Positions 46,490 to 57,924 of a stretch of DNA of 64,000 bases are shown piece after piece. Position numbers and translations under genes: made by a program. Within the stretch, counting starts at the first letter, position 1, and each line of letters starts with the position of its first letter. The notes beneath the pieces were generated by a model. That model worked only from the letters and a program-made list of their open reading frames with translations. It was not told where the DNA came from and ran no database searches. This stretch comes from Pleurodeles waltl (lineage: Eukaryota > Chordata > Amphibia > Caudata > Salamandridae), in assembly GCF_031143425.1 (NCBI RefSeq), contig NC_090445.1, positions 814,572,317-814,636,316 of the forward strand, given 5' to 3'.

Positions 46490-47169
46490 GCTTCAAAGGG
46501 ACCAAAAAAGAGCAGAGGGGGAGTTGCCAAGGACAGCAGAACATTGAAGCAGCAACTTGAGGTGGGGCTGGTCCTGGAGGGAGCACACACCAGCCTGGAG
46601 ACATTCAGCTGTGGACGGCCTGGATGACTGATGGGACAACAGGGCGGACATGAGCCTAGATCGAATGGTAAAAGGGCCTAACAACACAAACGTGCTGAAC
46701 ACATGGGGTTGGAAAGGGGACGCCGTTGTTGAGACTAGGGGACAATGGGAAGACTCCTCAGCACTACTTACAGTTTAGAATGAAGACTAACTATTACGCG
46801 TGTGCACTGTCATACATAACAAATACGGGGATGAGGTGTGTCTGGATGTGGGTCAACTTGATTGGCGACTCCAGCCAATCCGAATCTAGTTAGATGTTTC
46901 AGCGGGGGCGATAGACACTCTGCAAGTTGGGGGGTGGGCTATATTATGCCTACTGTGCAGAGTAGCAGGGAGGGGGAGTCAGGGGAGGGATGGTTGTTTA
47001 TGGGAGTTGAAAAGTTGTTTACAAGCTCACAATGCATGTACTTGAGGGTACTGGGAGTCTTGGATCAGCACAGGAGATGGGCGCAGAGGGGCATGTCAGG
47101 GCTGCAACCCAACACTACACTGATGGTAACTAAGTTAATATGTCCAGACACAGTGCAGAGCCGAAGATT

Positions 47170-47742
47170 ATGACCTGGAATATAAACGGCCTGGGGAACA
47201 AGATTAAGGGCACAATAGTCCTTTGATATATTCGCAGGCACTCGCCTGACTTTGTCCTTCTTCAGGAGACCCACCTCAAGGTTGACAGGATAGGATACTC
47301 CCTACGGGCACACTCTGGCTACACTGCCAAATCAAGAGGAGTGGGGATCCTGGGCCCCGTACACCTGGAAGGACCCGCTGGGGAGGTTTGTAGCACAGAC
47401 AGGCACATTTGGTGTGCAGACGATCAACCTTTGCACTGTACATGTACCCCCAAAACTGCATGTGGAAACCTTTAGGAAGCTGGCTGAGGTGTTACTGGCA
47501 TTCCCTATGGGAACACTGGTGATGGGTAGGGACATGAATGATACAAAGGACCTGCAATGGGACAGTCTGTCTAGCAGCAGTGGAGGGGCGACAGGTGCCC
47601 GCTAAGATAATTTGCAGATGCAATGGGAATGGTTGACATGTTGCGAGAGCACCATTCAATGGACAAAAAGTCTACGTATTTGGCATACGTGCACAAGTTA
47701 GTCCCGGCTTGATTACATCTTCACCCAATCTACACAGGTGAC
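47170..47742 (+). pseudogene. L1-like ORF2 endonuclease, first part (broken)
   Basis: It begins MTWNINGLGNKIKGTIVL, a stop, then YIRRHSPDFVLLQETHLK (47170-47281): the AP-endonuclease Asn and Glu motifs. It continues through frameshifted stretches (FRKLAEVLLAFPMGTLVMGR) to SRLDYIFTQSTQVT, where Harbinger copy 3 is inserted in codons that would lead to the catalytic SDH. Confidence 0.8.
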
Positions 47743-48313
47743 ATAGGGGGACATTACAATATTGGCGGTAAAAACCACTTACCGCTGTGCAGAAGACTGC
47801 CAACACACCGCCGCCGCCGCGGAATTCCACCACTGCCATTATGACCCACAGCTCGGAATCTGCCAAAATCTAGACACCCACACAAGTCCGCCACACCAAA
47901 AGTCAGTGATATACTGGCAATAACAAAACCTCCACCGTCACGCCAACAGGAATACGCCCACACTATCACGGCCCACGAATCCACACAGCGCTCTTTCAAC
48001 CGCGGTATTCCATTGGCGGTACACACAGCCGCGCTCAAAATACACACACATTTACAAAACAAATCCACATTGGACAAATCGAAATATACACACACCTGAT
48101 ACACATACACACACCACTGCCACACACCCAATACAATATAAAACACACACCCACATCACCCACAAACCACTATGACAACAATTGCGACAGAAGGCCAGAG
48201 AGAGACACCACCAGAAACAACACTAGCATCCACAGGCACTCAACACCATTACCTCTAAATATCACCCCACATATCACAACACACACCACCCCACACATCA
48301 CCCACACCACCCC

Positions 48314-49276
48314 ATGGCACCACAAAGACACCCCAGGTTTTCTGAGGAGGAACTCAGGGTCATGGTGGAGGAAATCATCCGGGTAGAGCCACAGCTATTC
48401 GGATCACAGGTGCAGCACACCACCATAGCTAGGAAGATGGAGCTATGGCCAAGAATCGTGGACAGGGTCAACGCAGTGGGACAGCACCCAAGAACTAGGG
48501 ATAACATCAGTAAGAGGTGGAACGACCTACAGGAGAAGGTGCATTCCGTGGTCTCAAGACACCACATTGCGGTTCAGAGGACTGTCGGCAGGCCCCCACC
48601 TCCTCCCCCCAGAAATTAAAACATGGGAGGAGCAGGTCTTGGCTATACTGCATCCTGAGGGCCTCGCAGGAGTAGCTGACGGAATGGACTCTGGTAAGTC
48701 AAACCTTAAACTACCATATCCCCCACCCTACCTGCATGCTATCACCTACCCCCACCCTCGCCCTCACCCCCATAACTCCAGCTCCTCAAACATGTCCCAC
48801 TATCACAAACCACACATCCCAAACCCAAGCCCTGCATGCAGCACCAAAGCATGGACACCCATCACCAAAGCATGTCCACTGCACATACCCATACACCCCC
48901 CTAAACCATTATCACAGAAGGTCCCACACAAGAATGAAAGCACTGGGGTACAGGGTCACCCACCCATTGCACACCATGGCACATACAGATGCAATAATCA
49001 TGCCTTTACACCCCTGCAGGACCCCTACCCAACATCACCGGACAGGAGGGTCCAGACATGTCCACTCCACCCACAGAAGAGGCCCACAGTGATGACAGCA
49101 GCTCTGTCCAACTGGATCTAGATGACCAGCCTCTCCCATCTGGAACCTCGGGTCAGTCGGTTCCCCTCACACTGGCACAGGCCACTACAGAGCTTCCCGC
49201 CTCTGGAAACACCAGCACAGCACCCATCCAGCGGGTCCATACCTCTGTCACCAGGACACGTCAAGCAGCAGTGTCT
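48314..49276 (+). pseudogene. Harbinger Myb/SANT-like gene 1, copy 3 (broken, 3' deleted)
   Basis: Exon 1 (48314-48693) encodes the full Myb-like domain: MAPQRHPRFSEEELRVMVEE, RIVDRVNAVGQHPRTR, SKRWNDLQEKV. It is one base longer than in copy 2, shifts frame in the CCCCCC tract near 48607 and hits a stop. Donor GTAAGT follows, and exon 2 starts after CCTGCAG at 49019 (in-frame MSTPPTEEAHSDDSSS at 49058). It stops short at about 49276 where it is fused to the transposase tail, so the coiled-coil and basic C-terminus are lost. Confidence 0.82.
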
Positions 49277-49386
49277 CACTGGAAGTATTGTTGGATCAAT
49301 GTGTTCCTGTCGTCTTCACTGTCCACAGACTCCACAGCTGCCACAACACCTCCATCTGGACCATCCTCCTGCAGAAAAGGCACCTG

Positions 49387-50469
49387 TCATCGCAAAGCCA
49401 AGTTGTGAAGCATACAGCAGGCCACGATGATCTGGCACACCTTCTTTGGTGAGTAGAACAGGGAACCACCTGTCATGTGGAGGCACCGGAAACTGGCCTT
49501 CAGGATGCCGAAGGTCCTCTCTATTACCCTCCTAGTTCGCCCATGGGCCTCATTGTAGTGTTCCTCTGCCCTTGTCCTGGGATTCCTCACTGGGGTCAGT
49601 AGCCATGACAGGTTTGGGTAACCAGAGTCACCTGCAAATGTCGAGGGACAACTGTTAGACACACACTAACTCTTAGGGACATCCCCAGACCCAGACACCT
49701 AGTCACACTGCATTGGGTCCATGTCCTCACCTAATAGCCACACACGGTGCCTCTGGAGTTGCCCCATCACATAAGGGATGCTGCTATTCCGCAGAATGTA
49801 AGCATCATGCACTGAGCAAGGAAACTTGGCATTCACATGGGAGATGTACTGGTCGGCCAAACACACCATCTGCACATTCATAGAATGGTAACTCTTCTGG
49901 TTTCTGTACACCTGTTCACTCCTGTGTGGGGGGACCAAGGCCACATGTGTCCCATCAATGGCACCTATGATGTTGGGGATTTGTCCCAGGGCATAGAAGT
50001 CACCTTTCACTGTAGGCAAATCCTCCACCTGAGGGAAAACAATGTAACTCCGCATGTGTTTCAGCAGGGCAGACAACACTCTGGACAACACATTCGAGAA
50101 CATAGGGTGGGACATCCCTGATGCAATGGCCACTGTTGTTTGAAAAGACCCACTTGCTAGGAAGTGGAGTACTGACAAGACGTGCACTAGAGGGGGGATT
50201 CCTGTGGGATGGCGGATAGTTGACATCAGGTCTGGCTCCAACTGGGCACACAGTTCCAGGATTGTGGTACGATCAAGTCTGTAGGTGACAATTACATGTC
50301 GCTCCTCCATTGTCGACAGTTCCACCAGCGGTCTGTAAACTGGAGGATGCCGCCATCTCCTCACCTGCCCCAGCTGACGTGCTCTATGGATGAGAACAGT
50401 GATCAGAGGGTCAGCCAACACTGAGGTACGTAAACACAACTTAATAGGAAAATGTTTGAAAATCGACAT
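49387..50469 (-). CDS. Harbinger DDE transposase, copy 3 (open, two exons)
   Basis: Exon 1 is 49731-50469 and exon 2 is 49387-49631; donor GTGAGG and acceptor TTTGCAG bound a 99-base intron. Together they give 327 codons and a stop, with no interruption. The catalytic residues of the PIF/Harbinger nuclease can be placed: Asp172 in GAIDGTHVAL, Asp248 in the split LLGDSGYP, and Glu284 in RRVIERTFG, 36 residues on. N-terminal conserved blocks include RPLVELSTMEERHVIVTYRL and FSNVLSRVLSALLKHM. The TGA stop after NLALR replaces a CGA kept in copy 1; the frame beyond it still reads RQVPFLQEDG to IQQYFQ. The start ATG at 50469 is the first in frame and could be preceded by another exon. The role is cut-and-paste transposition, as known for the family. 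Confidence 0.85.
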
Positions 50470-50830
50470 ATGGCTGTATTAGTGTTTAAGCAAGGCCCAG
50501 ATATGTGTGACACAGTCAAAATTAATGCCATGTGGCCCCCTGAAATGGCGGCTGTCTGACCTGTAATGTGGGACAAGGGGATATGAGGTAACTGCGCTGG
50601 CGTTGTACACCGTCACGGTAGGCAGTCGAAGACCGTAGCCCAATCCTGCATTGGTTAACATTTGACCCTATGGGTCCCAGGAGCCAATGACGATGTACAC
50701 CGGCGGTGACGGTATGCACCGCCGCGGACGTCATCGCCATTTTCTGTCTGTTCAATCACTTGATACCTGATCTTCGACAGGAGAGGACCTACACTGCAAG
50801 TGCTGCTGTGACCTCAGTCTGGAAGAGACA

Positions 50831-53706
50831 ATGGCTTGTGTGTCTGGGGAAGGGCCCCTGTCATCAGCATGGAGGAGTTGGAGAAACTAGTGGATGGGTC
50901 CTCCACCATTACACGCTACTCTATGGTCCTCCAGACAAACAGGTGAGTACACTTTGAGCATGCTGTCTGAGCAATGCCTGTTTGGAGTGGTGTTGATGAT
51001 AGATGGGGTGAGGGCAATGAGACATGCATGATACGATGGTGAGTGCATGTGCGTCATGGCAAGAGTGGGGATGTGGGCCAATGACTGTGACGGTGCGGAC
51101 GGTTATATCTTCTCCTTTTACCCTGTAGTATTCCTGCAGGTCAGCGCCCACCAGTAGAAGGATATTTGGCGTGCCATCGCCAAGGAAGTCCGGACCCTGG
51201 GGGTCCACCACAGACGGATCACCCACTGCCGGAAAAGATGGGAGGACATTCGCCACTGGAGCAAGAAGACGGCGGAGGCCCAGCTGGGGCTGGCCTCCCA
51301 GTGTGGAGGGGTGCCCGTCGCACCATGACCCCCCTGATGTTCCGGATCCTGGCAGTGGCATATCCAGAGTTGGATGGGCGCTTGAGGGCATCACAGCAGC
51401 CACAAGGGGGTGAGTACACTCTCATTCTGCTGATTCAGAGCGCATTGTAGGTGTCTGGGTGGGGGAGGTGGGCTGTGGGTTCCCCTAGGCCAGGGCGAGT
51501 TTAGTAGGCAAGGTCCCTTCTTAAGGCAGGCCCTGTGGCACCCCACCCCACCTGTGTTCAGAGCCATCTACACCTAGTCAGGCTCCTGTGACTTCCATGT
51601 GTGCAGCAATCGGGCATAGGCCTTGTATCCCATGTCCCTGTGATTAATTAGGGAACTCTAAGTGCACGGCGTAGTGCAGGGGGCTTCTGTGTCTTTAGTG
51701 TGCACCAACAGTAGCGGTATTGGATGCACTCAACATGTCTTTCTTCTGTCTTCCCCCCTTTTTTGTGGTCTCCCTGTTCTTGTGTGCATTAGCATCATCA
51801 GGCGGAGGAGCAGTGCCACCGGAGTAGGAGGGAGCTGCATCCCACATGGCCCTGGAGGGCGACACAACGGAGTCAGAAGCCACCAGTGGGACGGAGGGCG
51901 AGGGGAGCTCCGCGGCGCAGACAGGAGCTGAGACCAGCGAGACGGATTCCTCCTCTGAATGGAGCTCCCTTGCGGTGGCGGGCCCCTCTGTGCCCCCCGC
52001 ATCAACAGGTACTGCCGCCATCCCCCCACCAGCACCACCCTCCCAGCAGCCCCTCAGCGTGTGCCCCGTGGCCGCTCACCCAGGAGGGTGGGCATCTCCT
52101 TCGCCCCAGGCACCTCAGCCCCTGCCCCAGTCAGCCCTGCTGCCCTCAGTGAGGAGGCCATTGACCTCCTCAGGTCCCTCACTGTTGGGAAGTCTATCAT
52201 TTTGAATGCCATCCAGGGTGTAGAGAGGCAGTTGCAACAGACCAATGCATACCTGGAGGGCATTCATTCTGGTCATGTAGCCCAACAGCGAGCTTTTCAG
52301 ACTCTGGCCTCAGCACTGTTGGCAGCCATTGTCCCTGTCTCTAGCCTCCCCCCTCCATCTTCCTCCACCCAGATCCAAACCCCTGTACCTCAGCCTTTCC
52401 CAAGCACACCATCAGACCAGCATGCACACACGTCAACACACAAGGGAAGCTCAGGCAAACATAAGCACCACACATCCCACAGGCACTCACGCAAGCATCA
52501 TACACATGCAGACATACCAACAGCCACTGCCTCCACTGTGTCCCCCACCTCCTCCTCTACCTCCTCCCTCCTAGTCTTGTCTCCACTCACACCTGCATGT
52601 ACTACATCTTCAGCCATTACCCCCATCACCAGCACACCCACCACCACACCCCGCTCACGTGCAGTCACCACTCCACTACCATTCACACATTCCCTGTGTC
52701 CTCTCCCAGTGTGTCTGTGAGCTCACCTCCCAAGGTACACAAACGCAGCCACACACCCACCCAACAGCCATCCACCTCACGACAGCCTCCAGCCCATGCA
52801 CCTTCACCCAAAGTCAACAAACGTACACCTCCTACAACCACTACCTCTTCCTCAACTCCCAAACCCCCTCCATCCACCCGTCCCAGTGTGTCCCAAAAAC
52901 ATTTCCTGTCCAACCTTGACCTCTTCCCCTCACCTCCCCCACCCCTTCAGTCTCCTAGGGCCCGCCTTTCCAGGTCCCAGCCCAGCACCTCAGCCACAAC
53001 ATCTGCAGGAACAGTGGTGCCAGTAGTAACCGGCTTCTGGAGTGCGCCAGGCAGCAGGGCAGCAAGTGTGCCAAGGAACCAGACCACGGACAGACCCCCA
53101 CCTCAAAAGCACAAAAAGCGGACCAGTGGCAAAAAATCTACCATCAAAGCCTCTCCCAGGGGCACAGTTGGGAGTGTGAAGACAGCTGCGCCGCCATCCA
53201 GGGTGGGGAAGGGGCACAGAAAAACAGGCAAGTCTGTGAAAACCTGCATGGCGGACAAGACCGCCACCAGCACCGCTGAACAGGACACCGCCGCCACAAG
53301 CACCGCTGCCAAGGACACCGCCGCCACCAGCACCACTGAACAGGACACCACCGCCACAGGCACCGCTGTCAAGAACACCGCCGCCACAAGCACCACTGAA
53401 CAGGACACCGCTGCCACAAGCACCACTGCCAAGGACACCGCCGCCACAAGCTCCGCTGCCAAGGACACCGCCGCCACCAGCACCACTGAGCAGGACACCG
53501 CCGCCACAAGCACCGCTGCCAAGGCCACCGCCGCCACCAGCACCGCTGAACAGGACACCGTCACCACAAGCACAGCTGCCAAGGACACCACCGCCACAAG
53601 CACCGCTGAACAGGACACCGCCACCACAAACACCGCTGCCAAGGACACCGCCGCCACAAGCACCGCTGAACAGGACACCGCCGCCACCAGCACTGCAGGC
53701 CAATGA
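50831..53706 (+). pseudogene. Harbinger third gene, copy 3 (broken)
   Basis: Exon 1 (50841-50941) starts MACVSGEGP but changes frame by small deletions before DKQ and GTGAGT. Exon 2 (about 51140-51409) follows TTCCTGCAG and encodes IAKEVRTLGVHHRRITHCRK, RWEDIRHWSKKTAEAQLG, with a stop early and one frame change. Exon 3 (51793-53706) is long. It contains MALEGDTTESEATSGTEGEG, the conserved ALSEEAIDLLRSLTVGKS and LQQTNAYLEGIHSGHVAQQR blocks, His/Lys and Ser/Thr/Pro-rich stretches, and from 52597 a 369-codon frame that ends in some 14 decapeptide repeats. The tail would be strongly basic and mucin-like in composition. Function unknown. Confidence 0.62.
53265..53706 (+). repeat. 30-bp coding tandem repeat (DTAATSTAAK/DTAATSTAEQ), about 14 copies
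   Basis: Units of 30 bases encode decapeptides such as DTAATSTAAK and DTAATSTTEQ, with Lys- and Gln-ended units mixed, and finish AGQ and a stop at 53704-53706. Copy 2 has about nine. Frame is kept throughout. Confidence 0.92.
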
Positions 53707-53749
53707 GCGCCAAAGCTTCTGACGCTACTGAGGCCGCCACGAGCAGGAT

Positions 53750-54012
53750 GAATCACTTTGGGCACAAGACCCCCTCCAGAACCAGTGGAGTAAGGCATCC
53801 ATTACCTCAGTCCTTGGCATGATGAAGCACTCTGGGCACAAAGCCACCTCCAGAAACAGTAGAGTAAGGTATCCACTACCTCTGTCCTTGGCAGGATGAA
53901 GCACTCTGGGCACAAAGACCCCTCCAGAACCAGTGGAGTAAGGCATCCACTACCTCTGTCCTTGGCAGGATTAAGCACTCTGGGCACAAAGCCCCCTCCA
54001 GAACCAGTGGAG
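53750..54012. repeat. 74-bp tandem repeat, about 4 copies
   Basis: Reverse complement of the units at 28116-28905: CCAGAACCAGTGGAG starts near 53777, 53851, 53925 and 53999. Confidence 0.88.
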
Positions 54013-54395
54013 ACTGTTATCAACTTGCAAGACTGTGGCTTTGCACTCCCCAGGATGCAGCAGTGGGCAACCCACCCACTGAAAGACTTGTGAGACTGTG
54101 GCTTTGCACTCCCCAGGATGCAGCAGTGGGCAACCCTCCCACTGGAGAGACTTGTGAGAATGTGGCTTTGCACTCCCCAGGATGCAGCAGTGGGCAACCC
54201 ACCCAGGAGAGACTTGTGAGACTGTGGCTTTGCACTCCCCAGGATGCAGCAGTGGGCAACCCACCCACTGGAGAGACTTGTGAGACTGTGGCTTTGCACT
54301 ACCAAGGATGCAGCAGTGGGCAACCCACCCACTGGAAAGACTTGTGAGACTGTGGCTTTGCACTCCCCAGGATACAGCAGTGGGCATGGAGCACC
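54013..54395. repeat. 64-bp tandem repeat, about 6 copies
   Basis: Units of the form GACTGTGGCTTTGCACTCCC...GGGCAACCCACCCACTGG; the same family as 27885-28115 in reverse. Confidence 0.88.
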
Positions 54396-55256
54396 CTCGT
54401 GGATCTGGCGTCGTGCACTCATCCTTCCCTTCCCCCTGAGGTGACTGTTGTATTTCTATCTGATGCCCCAGCAGTGTACTCACCATCGTTTGGATCGGGT
54501 ATTGAGTGTGGGCCTCGCCCATGCATTTTGGGCCCAGTGGTCCACAGACTATGATGGTGGAATACCTTGGACTTGTATACTTGGTGTTTATATTTGTTTA
54601 TAGTGTAAATATATATATATATATGTACTTTTGATTACTGTATTTGAATATATTACAAACGTTCGACTCATTTTCTTTTGTCCTTGCATTCTCCCAGAGG
54701 GGCTTGGGGGTTGTTAATGAAATGTATCAACATGTACTTGTGTGTGTGTTGTAGTGGGTGAGGGTGGGGTGGGAGTGTTGCATGTTGCGTGTGTGTGTCA
54801 CTCTTTTTCCCCTCCCCCTCCCCTGTGTCGTAGGTGCAGTACTCACTGTGGTCTTCGCCACCGTCTTTGTTGTTCCTGGTAGAGGAGCAGGAAGATAAAG
54901 GCTGGGAGTATCTGGAGCTCGGGTTCCATGACGTCCTGGTTCCTCGTGGGGTGTGTAGAGGTGAGCGTTTTCCCTTTGAATTCCTGTTTCCGCCGTGTTT
55001 TTGTTTGCAGTGAATCCGCCCCGGAAAAGGTGGTGGATTGGACTGTTGTAATACAGTGGGCGGAGCCTTGTCTTCCGCCTGTCTGTTGGCGGTTACCGCT
55101 GCGGAGTTTGTACCGCCAGGGCGGTCTGAGTGTTAAAGTGGCTGTCTATGTTTGCGGTTTCCGCCACGGTCATGATTCCATTTTTTTCACCGCCGGCCTG
55201 TTGCCGGTTTTACCGCCGATTTAACACCGACTGCCAGAGTTGCAATGACCCCCATA

Positions 55257-57250
55257 GTTCCATGGGGCAGACCATCTCCCACGGGGCATATCAGACCACT
55301 ACCCAATGATAGTTAGGCTGACTGGCACAGCGGCTGGGTCAACTCAACCACACAGGATAGATTCCTGGTACTTTAAGGACAGGTCCTTCCAAGATAAGAT
55401 GTGGGAAAGGGCTATGCAATACTTCCAGGAGAATGTAGGGATGGTAAACTCACAGAGCATCCTTTGGGAAGCATTCAAGGCGGTCCTCCGGGACCATGCA
55501 CAGGTACTGATTGGGGCATAAAAAAGTAGAGAAACCTACAATATGACACACTGGAAAAAGAAATTGCCATGTTGGAGGTGGAGGTTTTGGGGGGTGAGAC
55601 CTAGTTCGGAGCAGAGCAACAGCTTCAAGTGAGGCAGCAAGAGCTTCGAGATTTGACTAAAAATAAAGCCAGGACACATTCACTGGTGACGCAGCACTGT
55701 CTTTATGATGTTGGGGACAAGGCAAATAAACCCATAACCTGGCTGGAACATAGAAGTAGGGAGCGAAGCTGGGTGATGACGTTGAGAGATCAAGAGGGGA
55801 AGAGGCATGTAGTGGGGAGGCCATGGCTGAAGCCTTCGCCGCATATTACGAGCGACTATACATGTCCCAGTCCTCGTACACAGTGAAGGATTGTGCGGAC
55901 TTGTTAAAAGACGTTCCCCTCAGTGTACTTTCTAGGGAGGACAGAGAGGAACTAGAGCTGGACTTGACGATAGAGGAGGTCGGGATGCAATCAGGTACCT
56001 TCAGAGTGGGAAAGCAACAGGCCCAAACGGCTTACCCATGGAACTCTTAAAATGTATGACAAAGGAAGTCGTGGAGCATATGAGGGAAATGTTTAGGGAG
56101 AGTAGGAAGGAGGGGACACTCCCAGTGGGTCAACGCATGGCCACGATAGTGGTGATATGGAAACCGGGTAAGAATCCTGAGACCTGCAGCTCATGCTGAC
56201 CCATCTCTCTCTTAAATGTATAGGTCAAAGTGCTTGCAATGGTTCTGGCCAACAGACTTAAAAATAATATTACGCCCCTAGTCCACCCGGACCAAACTGG
56301 TTTCATGCCGCAGAGAGGTACAAGGCTTAATCTGAGGAGGCTGTATGGAGTCCTACATATGACGGAAGCATCGGACCATGAGGACGTGGTTCTGATGTCT
56401 GTAGATGCCCGCAGGGCATTAGACAATATCGAATGGACATACCTCTTTGCTGTCCTGGCCAGGATGGGGTTTGGAACCTCCTTCTGTGCATGGATTAGGC
56501 TCAATCAGGCCCCAATGGCAAAAGTGTGGGTCAATGGGGCAACCTCTTGCCCCTTTACGTTGCAGAGGGGTACGAGACAGTGATGCCCCCTCTCCCCAAC
56601 GCTTTTTGCTCTAGTGCTTGAGAAGCTGGCAGTCTGGGTTAGGCAAGATCCTCTACTGACAGGCATAGAGGGTGCAGGAGGATAGGAGGAACGCATATCG
56701 CTTTACACAGACAACATTCTATTGTATGCTACCAAACCATGCACCACAATAGATAAATTGCTTCATATCTTCCAGATTTTTGGCTCATAATCAGGATGTA
56801 AAATTATTTGGGAAAATCTCTGGTCTTTCCAGTTGCCAGGAATGTCCCTCCATTCCCAGCAAGTAGTAAAGCCCTAGTTGTACATGAGGGCTTCAAGTAT
56901 TTAGACATCTACATTACTAGAGCAATCAATGCTTTCTTGCAGGAGAATTTACACTGTCAGTTGGAACGCCTCTGGACAGGTGTGGAGCATTGGCGGGGAC
57001 TCCCAATATTGCTGATGGGGCGGGCGGTCCTCTTCAAGATTATGTCTCTCCCACACCTTTTATATGTCCTACAAAATACACCTTACTGGTTGGCACCAGA
57101 GATTTTCAGACAGGTTAAGGCAGAGCTCTGTCAGCTCCTGCGAGATGGAGGGTGCACTTGTATATCTTTGCCTGAGCTCCAACGCGGAGTGAATGAAGGG
57201 GGACTGTGGTTCTAAAAATTCTGGACCCATGTAATTTACTTTGCCACAAC
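55257..57250 (+). pseudogene. L1-like ORF2, end of endonuclease and reverse transcriptase (broken)
   Basis: It resumes with the endonuclease SDHYPMIVRL motif (55291-55320), then DSWYFKDRSFQDKMWERAMQ. RT motifs: VLAMVLANRLKNNITPLVHP and DQTGFMPQRGTR (56230-56325), VVLMSVDARRALDNIEWTYL (56390-56450), RGTRQ, a TGA (56581-56583), then CPLSP where QGCPLSP is expected, and SLYTDNILLY (56698-56727), where the catalytic YADD box is YTDN. HEGFKYLDIYI, LLMGRAVLFKIMSLPHLLYV and GGLWF follow to 57215. Many frameshifts. 57251-57660 is the decayed C-terminal or 3' region. Confidence 0.82.
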
Positions 57251-57826
57251 AGTACGATTTTAGTATCAAAAGACCGATAATAACTAGTACACTAAGCATG
57301 AGCATTTTCGCTCAATTCCAGCAGCGTTTTCACCTCGAAATCGCCATTTTCGTCCTGCACTCGTGAATCCCATTTTTTAAAGTTGCCCTCACATAGGCTT
57401 ATAATACAGTCGGATTTGATTCCAAGGACACGTACACCTTGATTGACTTTTCTCTGACCTGGGCAAGCTGGAACCATTGCCTCAGGCCAAACCTGTTTGG
57501 TCAGTCCCTCTCCCAGTGGCTGAATCAGATAGCATCAAGGCACACCATGCCATAAAACCCTTATTATCGCTCACACTCTGCCTAATCTTACTCCCACCTG
57601 CACCTGCTCTTTTCTTCTTCTTACTTTACGAGGGGGAGGTGCCCGTTTTTATTGGGGGTCCACACTTATCTGATGTGAAATTCTAGGCCTTGCCGGGTAA
57701 TTTATTATGGGTTGGATGACATGAAATATGAGGTTTCATCATGACACTGTTTTTTTCCTTTGTAGTGAAGACATGTGAATGACCAACCAAAATGTCAAGA
57801 ATGTTTGCCTGAAGCTTAAAAAACTG

Positions 57827-57834
57827 TATATAAG
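57827..57834 (+). promoter_or_regulatory. TATA box of the retroviral LTR
   Basis: TATATAAG, about 90 bases before the polyadenylation signal. Confidence 0.7.
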
Positions 57835-57924
57835 GAAACCTGATTTTGCATTGACACACAGTCTCCTGAGAACATACAAGTCGTGCTGTTGTACTTCTAG
57901 GACGCCTGTCAATTGGTTGCAGCC

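Larger units (their letters stand above)
47746..55253 (+). mobile_element. PIF/Harbinger DNA transposon, copy 3 (7.5 kb)
   Basis: Ends GGGGGACATTACAATATTGG and AGAGTTGCAATGACCCCC are inverted repeats, flanked by ATA (47743-47745 and 55254-55256). It interrupts an L1 endonuclease, and the L1 frame resumes on the far side. Gene plan as in copies 1 and 2: first Myb-like gene on plus, transposase on minus, third gene on plus, then tandem repeats (53265-54395). About 1.1 kb is deleted between the first Myb gene and the transposase end (junction near 49271-49276). 54396-55253 is a non-coding end with a short (AT)n at 54602-54623. Confidence 0.92.
44673..57660 (+). mobile_element. L1-like LINE, interrupted by Harbinger copy 3
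   Basis: In order: 5' untranslated region with an L1-like start (44673-45770), ORF1 (45780-46489), ORF2 endonuclease (47170-47742), the Harbinger insertion (47746-55253), the rest of the endonuclease (55257 on), reverse transcriptase (about 56030-57250) and a decayed tail to about 57660. The 3' end is not defined because the retrovirus follows. ORF1 of the single-RRM, coiled-coil type and an AP endonuclease place it in the L1 clade. Confidence 0.82.

Noticed and set aside
52990..53798. Gly- and Val/Ala-rich minus-strand frames of over 230 codons
   Set aside because: Antisense of the 30-bp decapeptide repeats. The plus-strand reading continues a conserved gene and keeps frame; these do not.
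53802..54522. 206- and 183-codon minus-strand frames
   Set aside because: Antisense readings of the 64- and 74-bp arrays in Harbinger copy 3.
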